Shown one piece after another: positions 56,717-64,000 of a stretch of DNA of 64,000 bases. This DNA comes from Cryptosporangium sp044454545. GTDB lineage: Bacteria > Actinomycetota > Actinomycetes > Mycobacteriales > Cryptosporangiaceae. Positions within the stretch are counted from its first letter, which is position 1. Every line of letters begins with the position of its first letter. Location: contig NZ_JBITDV010000002.1 of NCBI RefSeq assembly GCF_044454545.1, positions 186,001-250,000 on the forward strand. The letters run 5' to 3'. The notes below the pieces were generated by a model, which was not told where the DNA came from, ran no database searches, and saw nothing but the letters and a program-made list of their open reading frames with translations. Made by a program: the position numbers and the translations under genes.

Positions 56717-58939
56717 GTGCCCGACCCGTCCACCTACCGCCCATCTCCGGGGTCGATCCCGGAGTCTCCCGGTGTCTACCGTTTCCGGGATTCTCGGGGA
56801 ACGGTCATCTATGTCGGGAAAGCGAAGAACCTCCGCAACCGGTTGAACTCGTACTTCGCCGACCCGTCGGGCCTCCACCCGCGTACCTACCAGATGGTCA
56901 CGTCCGCGGCCAAAGTCGACTGGGTCGTCGTCACCACCGAGGTCGAGGCGTTGCAGCTGGAGTACTCCTGGATCAAGGAGTACGACCCGCGGTTCAACGT
57001 CCGCTACCGCGACGACAAGAGCTACCCGAGCCTCGCGGTGACGCTCTACGAGGAGTATCCGCAGCTCCGGGTCATGCGCGGCCCGAAGAAGAAGGGCGTC
57101 CGGTACTTCGGGCCCTACGCCCACGCCTGGGCCATTCGCGAAACGCTCGACCTGCTGCTCCGGGTCTTCCCGGCCCGGACGTGCTCGGCCGGGGTGTTCA
57201 AGCGGGCCGGGCAGATCGGGCGCCCGTGCCTGCTCGGATACATCGACAAGTGTTCGGCGCCGTGCGTCGGCCGGGTCTCCGCCGACGAACACCGCGAGAT
57301 CGTCGAAGACTTCTGCGACTTCATGGCCGGCAAGACCGACCAGATGCTCCGCCGGCTCGAACGCGAGATGCAGCGCGCGAGCGAAGAGCTCGAGTTCGAG
57401 AAGGCGGCCCGGCTCCGTGACGACATCGGTGCGCTCCGCCGGGCGATGGAGAAGCAGGCGGTCGTGTTCGGCGACGGCACCGACGCCGACGTGATCGCGT
57501 TCGCCGACGACGGGCTCGAGGCCGCCGTCCAGGTGTTCCACGTCCGCGGCGGGCGGGTGCGCGGCCAGCGCGGCTGGGTGATCGAGAAGGTCGAAGACCT
57601 GGGCGTCGGCGATCTGGTCGAGCAGTTCTGCCTGCAGATCTACGGCGGCGACGAGGTCAACGAGGCGGTGCCGCGGGAGGTGCTGGTTCCCGAGCTGCCG
57701 ACCGACGCCGGGGTCCTGGAAGAGCTGCTCAGCGAGTTGCGCGGCACCCGGGTGGCGCTGCGGGTACCGCAGCGCGGCGACAAGAAGGCGCTGATGGACA
57801 CCGTGCGGCGCAACGCCGAACAGGCGTTCACGCAGCACAAGCTCAAGCGCGCCAGCGACCTGACGGCCCGGTCCAAGGCGCTGCAGGAGATCCAGGACGC
57901 GCTCCTGCTCGACGAGGCTCCGCTGCGCATCGAGTGCTACGACATCTCGCACGTCAGCGGCACCGACGTCGTCGGCAGCATGGTCGTGTTCGAAGACGGG
58001 CTGGCGCGTAAGTCGGAGTACCGCCGGTTCGCGGTCCGCTCCGGTCCCGACGGGCCGCCCGACGACACCGCCGCGCTGGCCCAGGTGCTCCGCCGCCGCT
58101 TCAACCGCTATCTGGACGCACACGCGGAAACCGGTGACCTGCCCGACGAGGCCGCCGAGCCCGCCGGGAACGCACCGCCCGTCGAAGAGCCGCTCACCGA
58201 TCGGGGCGTGCCGCTGGGCATCGATCCGGCGACCGGGCGGCCGCGGAAGTTCGCCTACCCGCCGAACCTCGTCGTGGTCGACGGCGGTGCCCCGCAGGTG
58301 GCCGCCGCCGCCCGGGTGCTCGCCGAGCTCGGCATCGACGACGTGGCGCTCTGCGGGCTGGCGAAGCGTCTGGAAGAGGTCTGGCTGCCCGGCGACGACT
58401 TCCCGCTCGTCCTCCCGCGCACGAGCGAGGGGCTCTATCTGCTCCAGCGCGCCCGCGACGAGGCGCACCGGTTCGCGATCACCTACCACCGCCAGAAGCG
58501 CTCGAAGCGGATGACCGAGTCCGCGCTCGACGGGGTCGCCGGGCTGGGGGAGACGCGGCGGAAGGCACTGCTGCGGCAGTTCGGGTCGCTGAAGCGGCTG
58601 CGGCAGGCGTCGGTGGACGAGATCGTCACGGTGCCCGGCATCGGCCGCCGCACCGCCGAGTCGATCGTGGCGGCCCTCTCGGGCGAGCCGGTCCCGTCCG
58701 GTGGGACCGTCCCGTCGGGTGGGACCGTCCCGTCGGGTGGTGCCGTTCCGGCCGGTGAGCGGGGGCCGTCCGGCGAGTCCGCGGACGCCGTTCCGAGCGC
58801 CCGATCGGCGCCGGAGGCGTCCGGTGAGCGACACTCGTCCGAAAAGTCGGTGACGAGGGCTGCGCGATCCCGTCCGGGCGCACCAGAATCACGAATAACA
58901 AGTGACGTGGGCGCAGCAAGGGGACGCGAAGACCGATGA
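56717..58939 (+). CDS. uvrC: Excinuclease ABC subunit C
   Basis: This predicts 740 residues from GTG 56717, opening VPDPSTYRPSPGSIPESPGVYRFRD; the in-frame ATG at 56600 is rejected. It makes the two incisions in nucleotide excision repair. GIY-YIG domain: PGVYRFRDSRGTVIYVGKAKN; UVR segment ELEFEKAARLRDDIGALRR; RNase H-like part with ECYDISHVSGTDVVGSMVVFEDG and VVDGGAPQV; HhH near 625-645 (VPGIGRRTAESIVAAL). The tail after about 655 is low-complexity with a minisatellite and exceeds usual UvrC length. It overlaps rapZ by ATGA. Confidence 0.96.
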   Translation: MPDPSTYRPSPGSIPESPGVYRFRDSRGTVIYVGKAKNLRNRLNSYFADPSGLHPRTYQMVTSAAKVDWVVVTTEVEALQLEYSWIKEYDPRFNVRYRDDKSYPSLAVTLYEEYPQLRVMRGPKKKGVRYFGPYAHAWAIRETLDLLLRVFPARTCSAGVFKRAGQIGRPCLLGYIDKCSAPCVGRVSADEHREIVEDFCDFMAGKTDQMLRRLEREMQRASEELEFEKAARLRDDIGALRRAMEKQAVVFGDGTDADVIAFADDGLEAAVQVFHVRGGRVRGQRGWVIEKVEDLGVGDLVEQFCLQIYGGDEVNEAVPREVLVPELPTDAGVLEELLSELRGTRVALRVPQRGDKKALMDTVRRNAEQAFTQHKLKRASDLTARSKALQEIQDALLLDEAPLRIECYDISHVSGTDVVGSMVVFEDGLARKSEYRRFAVRSGPDGPPDDTAALAQVLRRRFNRYLDAHAETGDLPDEAAEPAGNAPPVEEPLTDRGVPLGIDPATGRPRKFAYPPNLVVVDGGAPQVAAAARVLAELGIDDVALCGLAKRLEEVWLPGDDFPLVLPRTSEGLYLLQRARDEAHRFAITYHRQKRSKRMTESALDGVAGLGETRRKALLRQFGSLKRLRQASVDEIVTVPGIGRRTAESIVAALSGEPVPSGGTVPSGGTVPSGGAVPAGERGPSGESADAVPSARSAPEASGERHSSEKSVTRAARSRPGAPESRITSDVGAARGREDR
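58691..58744. repeat. Coding minisatellite, 3 x 18 bp, in the uvrC tail
   Basis: Three units of GTCCCGTCGGGTGGGACC with one or two changes each encode VPSGGT repeats just after the helix-hairpin-helix domain. Confidence 0.85.
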
Positions 58940-59880
58940 CGATCGAGGAGCGGTCGCCGGACGCCGGTGATCTCGGCTCCGTCGGCGACGTGAACGGGGT
59001 CGACGGGATCGCCGCGGCCCGGGCCGAGATGGACCTCGTCGTGGTCACCGGTCTGTCCGGTGCGGGTCGCAGCACGGTGGCCCGTGCGCTCGAGAACGTC
59101 GGCTACTACGTGGTCGACAACCTGCCCCAGACGCTCATGGTGACGATGGCCGAGCTCGCGTTCGCCTCCGGTGGCGCCGGTCGGCGCACCGCGATGACGC
59201 TGGACGTCCGGAGCCGGGCGTTCTCCACCGATCTGCTGGGAGCGGTGGCCGACCTGCGGGTCCGCGGGTTCCAGCCCCGGGTGGTGTTCGTCGACGCGTC
59301 CGACGACGTGCTGATCCGGCGGTTCGAGAGCGTCCGCCGCCCGCACCCGCTGCAGGGCGAAGGCCGGCTGGCCGACGGCATCGCGGCCGAGCGGGTGCTG
59401 CTGGCCAACGCCCGCGAGGTCGCGGACGTGATCATCGACACCAGCCTGCTCAACGGCAACCAGCTCCGCGGGCGCATCGAGGAGTTGTTCGTCACTCCCG
59501 AGCAGACGCTGCACGTCACCGCGCTCTCGTTCGGCTTCAAGTACGGGCTCCCGGCCGACGCCGACCTGGTCGTCGACATGCGCTGGCTGCCGAACCCGCA
59601 CTGGGTGCCGGAGCTGCGGCCGTTCTCCGGAAAAGACCCGGCGGTCAGCGAGTACGTGATGGCCCAGCCCGGCGCGGTCGAGTTCCTCGACCAGTACGCG
59701 GCCGTGGTCGCGATGGCCACCGACGGTTACAAGCGCGAGGGCAAGCGCTACCTGACGATCGCGGTCGGCTGCACCGGCGGCAAGCACCGCAGCGTCGCCA
59801 GTGCGATCGCCCTGGCATCCCGGCTCGGTTCCCGGGGTATACCCACCACCGTGAGCCACCGAGACCTGGGCCGGGAGTGA
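58936..59880 (+). CDS. rapZ: RapZ-family nucleotide-binding RNase adapter (YvcJ)
   Basis: This 314-residue protein starts with ATG 58936 overlapping the uvrC stop. P-loop VVTGLSGAGRST (about residue 37; Arg rather than Lys is usual in actinobacteria). VVDNLPQTL follows; VDASDDVLIRRF and the C-terminal GCTGGKHRSVA domain are family marks. Known relatives bind nucleotides and small RNAs or cell-wall signals. In actinobacteria it sits in the uvrC-rapZ-yvcK-whiA cluster. Confidence 0.94.
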   Translation: MTIEERSPDAGDLGSVGDVNGVDGIAAARAEMDLVVVTGLSGAGRSTVARALENVGYYVVDNLPQTLMVTMAELAFASGGAGRRTAMTLDVRSRAFSTDLLGAVADLRVRGFQPRVVFVDASDDVLIRRFESVRRPHPLQGEGRLADGIAAERVLLANAREVADVIIDTSLLNGNQLRGRIEELFVTPEQTLHVTALSFGFKYGLPADADLVVDMRWLPNPHWVPELRPFSGKDPAVSEYVMAQPGAVEFLDQYAAVVAMATDGYKREGKRYLTIAVGCTGGKHRSVASAIALASRLGSRGIPTTVSHRDLGRE

Positions 59881-59971
59881 CCGCCCGGGCGGGGCACGGT
59901 ACCGTCCGCCTCCGCTGCGCGTTGCATCGAAAGCCGTCGCGCAGAGTATTAACGGGGCGTAAGGGGAAAAG

Positions 59972-60913
59972 GTGATCGACCTGGGTGCCGAGCGGCCTCC
60001 GCGCGTGGTGGCCTTCGGAGGCGGGCACGGGCTGTTCGCGTCCCTCAAGGCGCTGTGCCTGCTCGGGATCGAGCCGACGGCCGTGGTGACGGTCGCCGAC
60101 GACGGCGGGTCCAGCGGCCGGCTCCGGCGGGAATTCGGCGGGATCCCGCCCGGTGATCTGCGTCAGGCGCTGGTCGCGCTGGCCGATCCGGCGGATCCGG
60201 TGTCCGCGGCCCTCTTCCAGCACCGATTTCCGGGCGGTGGCGAACTCGGCGGCCACGCGGTCGGCAATCTGGTGCTCGCCGGGCTGGCCGACATCCTCGG
60301 CGGCACGGTCCCGGCACTGGAGCACGCCGCCCGCGCACTCGGGTGCCGCGGCCGGGTACTGCCGATGGCGTCCCAGCCCCTGGACATCCAGGCCGACGTC
60401 GCCGGCGCGCTCGGCAACGTGATCACGGTCCACGGCCAGCACGCGGTGGCGTCCACGAAGGGTCAGGTCCGGCGCGTCCGGCTCACCCCCAGTGACGTCC
60501 CGGCCTGCCCGGAGGCGCTCGAAGCGGTGTCGCTCGCCGACACTCTGGTGCTCGGCCCGGGGTCGTGGTTCACCAGCGTCCTGCCGCACTTCCTGGTGCC
60601 CGAACTGGCCGACGCGATCGTCGGCTCGCCGGCCCGGCGGATCCTCGTGCTGAACCTCAGCACAGACAGCGAAACCCACGGAATGCCGTTCGAAGACCAC
60701 CTCCACGCGCTCGCCGATCACGCTCCGGCGCTGAAAGTCGACGTGGTCCTGGCCGATCCTCACATCGTCAGGGACCACACCGGCCTGTCGCGTGCGGCAG
60801 AATCACTGGGAGGACGTCTCGTCGTGGCGCCGGTAGCGGCATCCGACGGAACGCCACGGCATGATCAGAAGGCACTCGCCGCAGCGCTACGGACGGTGCT
60901 CGGAACCGGCTGA
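59972..60913 (+). CDS. yvcK: YvcK/CuvA-type UDP-sugar-binding protein
   Basis: This 313-residue protein starts with GTG 59972 preceded by AAGGGGAAAAG. N-terminal AFGGGHGLFASLKAL, then VTVADDGGSSGRLRREFGGIPPGDLRQ, are nucleotide-sugar-binding motifs of the family; VLGPGSWFTSVLPH and LNLSTDSETHG follow. In mycobacteria and Bacillus these proteins connect carbon flux with cell-wall growth. It lies 91 bp after rapZ and 43 bp before whiA. Confidence 0.93.
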   Translation: MIDLGAERPPRVVAFGGGHGLFASLKALCLLGIEPTAVVTVADDGGSSGRLRREFGGIPPGDLRQALVALADPADPVSAALFQHRFPGGGELGGHAVGNLVLAGLADILGGTVPALEHAARALGCRGRVLPMASQPLDIQADVAGALGNVITVHGQHAVASTKGQVRRVRLTPSDVPACPEALEAVSLADTLVLGPGSWFTSVLPHFLVPELADAIVGSPARRILVLNLSTDSETHGMPFEDHLHALADHAPALKVDVVLADPHIVRDHTGLSRAAESLGGRLVVAPVAASDGTPRHDQKALAAALRTVLGTG

Positions 60914-60956
60914 TCGTGTCGGTACGGGGGTACAGCGACACGAGTGGAGCAGCGCG

Positions 60957-61937
60957 ATGGCGATGACGGCCTCGGTGAAAGACGAGTTGAGCCGAGTCGC
61001 GGTCACCAAACCTTGTTGCCGTAAGTCGGAGATGGCCGCGTTGCTCCGGTTCGCCGGGGGACTGCACATCGTCGCGGGCCGGGTCGTGGTCGAGGCCGAG
61101 CTCGACACCGGTAATGCCGCGCGGCGGTTGCGCCAGAGCATCGCCGAGATCTACGGGCACGGCAGCGAGGTCCACGTGCTGACCGCGGGCGGGCTGCGCA
61201 AGACCAGCCGGTACATCGTCCGGGTCGTGCGCGACGGTGACTCGCTGGCCCGGCAGACCGGCCTGCTCGACGTCCGGGGACGCCCGGTGCGGGGGCTGCC
61301 GCCGCAGGTCGTCTCCGCGGCCGCGTGCTGCTCCGAGGCGGCTTGGCGCGGCGCGTTCCTGGCCCACGGCTCGCTCACCGAGCCCGGACGCTCGGCCGCG
61401 CTCGAGATCACCTGCCCGGGCCCGGAGGCGGCACTGGCGCTCGTGGGCGCGGCGCGGCGGATCGGCGTCACGGCGAAGGCCCGCGAGGTGCGCGGCGTCG
61501 ACCGGGTCGTCGTGCGCGACGGCGACGCGATCGGTGCGCTGCTCACCCGCATCGGAGCCCACGCGAGCGTGCTGGCCTGGGAAGAGCGTCGGATGCGCCG
61601 GGAGGTGCGGGCGACCGCGAACCGGCTCGCGAACTTCGACGACGCGAACCTGCGCCGGTCGGCCCGCGCCGCCGTCGCGGCAGGCGCCCGGGTCGAGCGG
61701 GCGATGGAGATCCTCAGCGGTGACGCACCGGAGCACCTGCTCGCGGCCGGGCGGCTGCGGCTGTCGCACGGCCAGGCGTCGCTGGAAGAACTCGGCTCGC
61801 TCGCCGACCCGCCGCTGACCAAGGACGCGGTGGCCGGCCGCATACGGCGTCTGCTGGCGCTGGCCGACAAACGCGCCCACGACACCGGAATCCCCGACAC
61901 CGAGGCGAGCGTCACACCGGAGATGCTCGCTCCCTGA
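60957..61937 (+). CDS. whiA: Sporulation/division regulator WhiA
   Basis: This predicts 326 residues from ATG 60957 (GGAG 7-8 nt upstream). N-terminal LAGLIDADG-like homing-endonuclease-derived domain (about residues 90-175) includes PCCRKSEMAALLRF and AFLAHGSLTEPGRS; the C-terminal HTH spans RLSHGQASLEELGSLADPPLTKDAVAGRIRRL. It is a transcription factor active with WhiB during sporulation septation in streptomycetes. Being here supports a differentiating actinobacterial lineage but does not prove sporulation. Confidence 0.95.
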   Translation: MAMTASVKDELSRVAVTKPCCRKSEMAALLRFAGGLHIVAGRVVVEAELDTGNAARRLRQSIAEIYGHGSEVHVLTAGGLRKTSRYIVRVVRDGDSLARQTGLLDVRGRPVRGLPPQVVSAAACCSEAAWRGAFLAHGSLTEPGRSAALEITCPGPEAALALVGAARRIGVTAKAREVRGVDRVVVRDGDAIGALLTRIGAHASVLAWEERRMRREVRATANRLANFDDANLRRSARAAVAAGARVERAMEILSGDAPEHLLAAGRLRLSHGQASLEELGSLADPPLTKDAVAGRIRRLLALADKRAHDTGIPDTEASVTPEMLAP

Positions 61938-62041
61938 CGAACGTCGATCTCTCTTAACCCACGACCCCGATTCCTGCGGTACCGATGGAACAGGCAGCCG
62001 GCTCGACGGGTTGCCTCCAGAGGACGGGGTAGGGAGACGGC

Positions 62042-62542
62042 ATGAAGGTCGCAGTTGTCGCGGGTAACCCGAAGCCGCAGTCGCGGACGCTCGACGCGGC
62101 CACCCGGGTGGCCCGCGAACTCACCGGCCGGGAGCCGGACGTCGTGGTCGACGTCGTGGCGCTGGGCGCCGGCCTGCTGGGCTGGGGCGACGCCGGAGTG
62201 GCCGAGGCCGTCGAATCCGTGCGGTCGGTGGACGTCGCCGTGTTCGCCAGCCCGACGTTCAAGGCGACCTACACCGGCGTGCTCAAGCTGTTCCTCGACC
62301 AGTTCGCGACCGCGGAGGGCCTGGCCGGGGTCGTCGGCGTGCCGGTGATGCTCGGTGCCGGGCCGGGCCACGCACTCGCCCCCGACCTGCTGCTCAAGCC
62401 GGTGCTGGTCGAACTCGGGGCGTCCTGCCCGGCGCCGGGCCTGTACCTGATCGACTCCACCTACACCGAGAGCTCCGCGATCGCCGACTACGCCAAGCGC
62501 TGGTCGCGCGCGGTCGCCGGTACCGCGTCGGGCCTGCGGTGA
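62042..62542 (+). CDS. NADPH-dependent FMN reductase-like flavoprotein
   Basis: This 166-residue flavodoxin-fold protein opens MKVAVVAGNPKPQSRTLDAATRV, the FMN phosphate loop. FASPTFKATYTGVLKLFLDQF and LGAGPGHALAPD complete the FMN site. Its stop overlaps the start of the flavin-reductase gene (GTGA). The two may form a flavin-dependent pair. Confidence 0.88.
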   Translation: MKVAVVAGNPKPQSRTLDAATRVARELTGREPDVVVDVVALGAGLLGWGDAGVAEAVESVRSVDVAVFASPTFKATYTGVLKLFLDQFATAEGLAGVVGVPVMLGAGPGHALAPDLLLKPVLVELGASCPAPGLYLIDSTYTESSAIADYAKRWSRAVAGTASGLR

Positions 62543-63027
62543 AGGCCACGGCCGGGGCGGATCCCCGCGACCTCCGCGACGTCTACGGGGCGTTTCCGAG
62601 CGGCGTCGTGGGACTGTGCGCGGTCGTGGACGGTGTACCGACAGGGATGGCGGCCAGCAGTTTCGTGGCGGTCTCGCTCGATCCGCCGCTGGTCGCGGTC
62701 TGCGTCCAGCACACCTCGACGACCTGGCCGCGGCTGCGTGCGCAGCCGTTCGTGGGGGTGAGCGTGCTGGGGGAGTCGCACGACCTGGCCGCCCGCCGGT
62801 TGGCGGCGAAGACCGGTGACCGGTTCGAAGGGGTGTCGCTCGCCACGACCGAGGGCGGCGCGGTGCTGATCGACGGCGCGAGCGCGTGGCTGGAGTGCAC
62901 GGTCGACCGTGAGGTTCCGGCCGGTGACCACAACATCGTGCTGTTGCGGATCGAGACGTTCGAGGTGGAGCCGACCGTGGCGCCACTGGTGTTCCACTCG
63001 AGCGGGTTCCGCCGCCTCTCGGCTTGA
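62539..63027 (+). CDS. Flavin reductase-domain protein
   Basis: This 162-residue protein starts with GTG 62539 overlapping its neighbour. Marks: YGAFPSGVVGLCAVVDGVPTGMAASSFVAVSLDPPLVAV is the flavin-binding core, and STTWPRLRAQPFVGVSVL follows. The Cys-His-type catalytic residues are not obvious. It likely supplies reduced FMN to an unidentified monooxygenase or acts with its co-translated flavoprotein. Confidence 0.86.
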   Translation: MKATAGADPRDLRDVYGAFPSGVVGLCAVVDGVPTGMAASSFVAVSLDPPLVAVCVQHTSTTWPRLRAQPFVGVSVLGESHDLAARRLAAKTGDRFEGVSLATTEGGAVLIDGASAWLECTVDREVPAGDHNIVLLRIETFEVEPTVAPLVFHSSGFRRLSA

Positions 63028-63044
63028 CGCGTGACACCTGCGCC

Positions 63045-63050
63045 TAGGGT
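63045..63050 (+). promoter_or_regulatory. Promoter of the Hsp70-like gene (leaderless)
   Basis: TAGGGT (63045-63050) with TTGACG (63024-63029) 15 bp upstream; the -10 ends 7 nt before GTG 63058. The -35 overlaps the stop of the flavin-reductase gene. The spacer is shorter than usual. Confidence 0.5.
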
Positions 63051-63057
63051 GACCAGG

Positions 63058-64000
63058 GTGGATCCCTACAGACTGGGCGTCGATTTCGGCACCTCCAGCA
63101 CCGTTGCGGCGTTAACGGGCCCCGACGGGCGGGTTCGCCCACTTTTATTCGATTCCTCGCCGTTGCTGTCGTCGGCGGTTTTTCTCGGTCCCGATGCGAC
63201 GATGCTGACCGGCGCGGACGCCGAGCGGGCCGGTGTCGCCCACCCGTCCGGCCTGGAGCCGAACCCGAAGCGCCGGATCGACGACGGCACGGTCTGGCTC
63301 GGTGAGCGCGAGGTCGGCGTCGTCGACCTGATCGCGACCGTGCTGCGGCGGGTCGCGTCCGAGGCGTACCGGGTGGCCGGGACGCCACCCACGAACGTCG
63401 TGCTCACGCATCCGGCGGCCTGGCGGCAGGCCCGGCTCGGGCTGTTGAGCGAGGCGGCGGCGAAGGCCGGGCTGGGCCCGTCCGGCGGGATGGGGCCGCT
63501 CGAGTTCGTGCCCGAGCCGGTGGCCGCGGCGGCGTACTTCGTGCGGGTGCTCGGGCATGCGCTGCCGCCCGACCGCTGCCTGGTGGTGTACGACTTCGGC
63601 GCGGGCACGTTCGACGTCAGCGTCGTGCGGCCGGCCGGTGCGGGGTTCGTGGTCATGGCGTCGGCCGGGTTGCCGGACGTCGGCGGGCTGGATCTGGACG
63701 CGGCCGTCGTCGCGCACGCGCGGTCGTCGACCGGCGGCGCGGCCGGGGCCTGGTCGCGGCTCGACTGGCCGCAGTCGCCGGCCGACCAGCAGGCGCGGCA
63801 CGCGCTGTGGCGGGGCGCGAAGGCCGCGAAGGAACAGCTGTCGCGGCATCCGGCGACCGACCTGCACGTGCCGCTGGCCGGCGCCGACGTGCGGGTGACC
63901 CGCGAGGAGTTCGACAAGCTCGCCTCGCCGCTGCTCGAGCGGACGTCGGGGTTGACGCTGAACGTGCTGCGGGAGGCCGGGGTGGCGCCGGAGCAGGTCG
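63058..64000 (+). CDS. Hsp70-family (DnaK-like) protein, N-terminal part, cut by window edge
   Basis: At least 314 residues are visible from GTG 63058; the gene runs off the end. The actin-like ATPase fold shows YRLGVDFGTSSTVAAL (phosphate 1), TNVVLTHPAAWRQAR, FVPEPVAAAAYF (connect) and VYDFGAGTFDVSVVR (phosphate 2). Spacing differs from DnaK, and such proteins in actinobacteria often have an unusual C-terminus. DnaK proper is likely elsewhere. No grpE or dnaJ is adjacent within the window. Role unknown. Confidence 0.87.
   Translation, partial: MDPYRLGVDFGTSSTVAALTGPDGRVRPLLFDSSPLLSSAVFLGPDATMLTGADAERAGVAHPSGLEPNPKRRIDDGTVWLGEREVGVVDLIATVLRRVASEAYRVAGTPPTNVVLTHPAAWRQARLGLLSEAAAKAGLGPSGGMGPLEFVPEPVAAAAYFVRVLGHALPPDRCLVVYDFGAGTFDVSVVRPAGAGFVVMASAGLPDVGGLDLDAAVVAHARSSTGGAAGAWSRLDWPQSPADQQARHALWRGAKAAKEQLSRHPATDLHVPLAGADVRVTREEFDKLASPLLERTSGLTLNVLREAGVAPEQV

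Noticed and set aside
56570..58834. A 754-codon open frame on the minus strand
   Set aside because: It is fully antisense to uvrC, whose motifs are clear.
1..64000. tRNA, rRNA or CRISPR arrays
   Set aside because: None was recognised. The tandem repeats have no spacer structure, and there are no cas genes. tRNA detection by eye is limited.

Overview
The window is 64 kb of very GC-rich DNA with GTG/TTG starts, ATGA/GTGA/TAATG start-stop overlaps, TANNNT -10 boxes next to start codons, and actinobacteria-only gene families (WhiA, actinobacterial QcrABC with a di-heme QcrC, CtaF, PimB', MacS/MacR, DUF3043). It is chromosomal DNA of an actinobacterium. From memory the gene order resembles M. tuberculosis Rv2182c-Rv2215 joined to the Rv1420-Rv1423 (uvrC-rapZ-yvcK-whiA) block; large Pro/Ala-rich tails suggest a filamentous, Frankia/Cryptosporangium-like lineage, but the genus is a guess. 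No tRNA, rRNA, CRISPR, transposase or prophage was seen, so this is a mostly core-metabolism window.

Layout. 0-5.2 kb: 2-oxoacid dehydrogenase E2 (truncated by the window edge) and E3, leucyl aminopeptidase, GcvT. 5.3-14.4 kb: a Pro/Ala-rich membrane protein, a cobalamin lower-ligand operon (cobU-cobT-cobS), an aldo/keto reductase and a COG4586/4587/3694-type ABC exporter. 14.3-19.0 kb: DUF3043, NadA, glycerate kinase, an A-type Fe-S carrier and a PfkB-family kinase. 19.1-30 kb: cysteine desulfurase plus TusA-like protein, then the terminal respiratory genes ctaC-ctaF, ctaG, ctaE-qcrC-qcrA-qcrB, with trpD and a receiver-like protein between them on the opposite strand. 30-37.8 kb: Lrp-type and Nudix proteins, a DEDDh exonuclease/GIY-YIG protein, a NYN/PIN protein, an M48 protease and PimB'. 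37.8-46.7 kb: a NarL-type two-component pair, FadD15-like ligase, phosphoesterase, SRPBCC, ArsA-like ATPase, ROK glucokinase, EEP phosphatase. 46.7-51.8 kb: alpha/beta hydrolase, PlsC acyltransferase, MacS/MacR. 51.8-56.5 kb: a giant zinc-ribbon adenylate cyclase/ATPase and a Crp regulator. 56.7-64 kb: uvrC-rapZ-yvcK-whiA, two flavin proteins, and the start of an Hsp70-like gene.

The main unexplained signal is an intergenic palindromic repeat of about 105-115 bp. There are three near-complete copies (2267-2370, 10435-10549, and 22072-22187 on the minus strand) and one half copy (10629-10665). Each full copy has two 36-38 nt arms that can fold into one long hairpin. Arm changes between copies are matched on the opposite arm. 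Every full copy lies between convergent genes, and its left end carries the stop codon of the gene it follows. No transposase is associated. I do not recognise this family. Other items for follow-up are a CobT homologue lacking several expected catalytic motifs, in-frame minisatellites in several proteins, and a closely linked adenylate cyclase/Crp pair.
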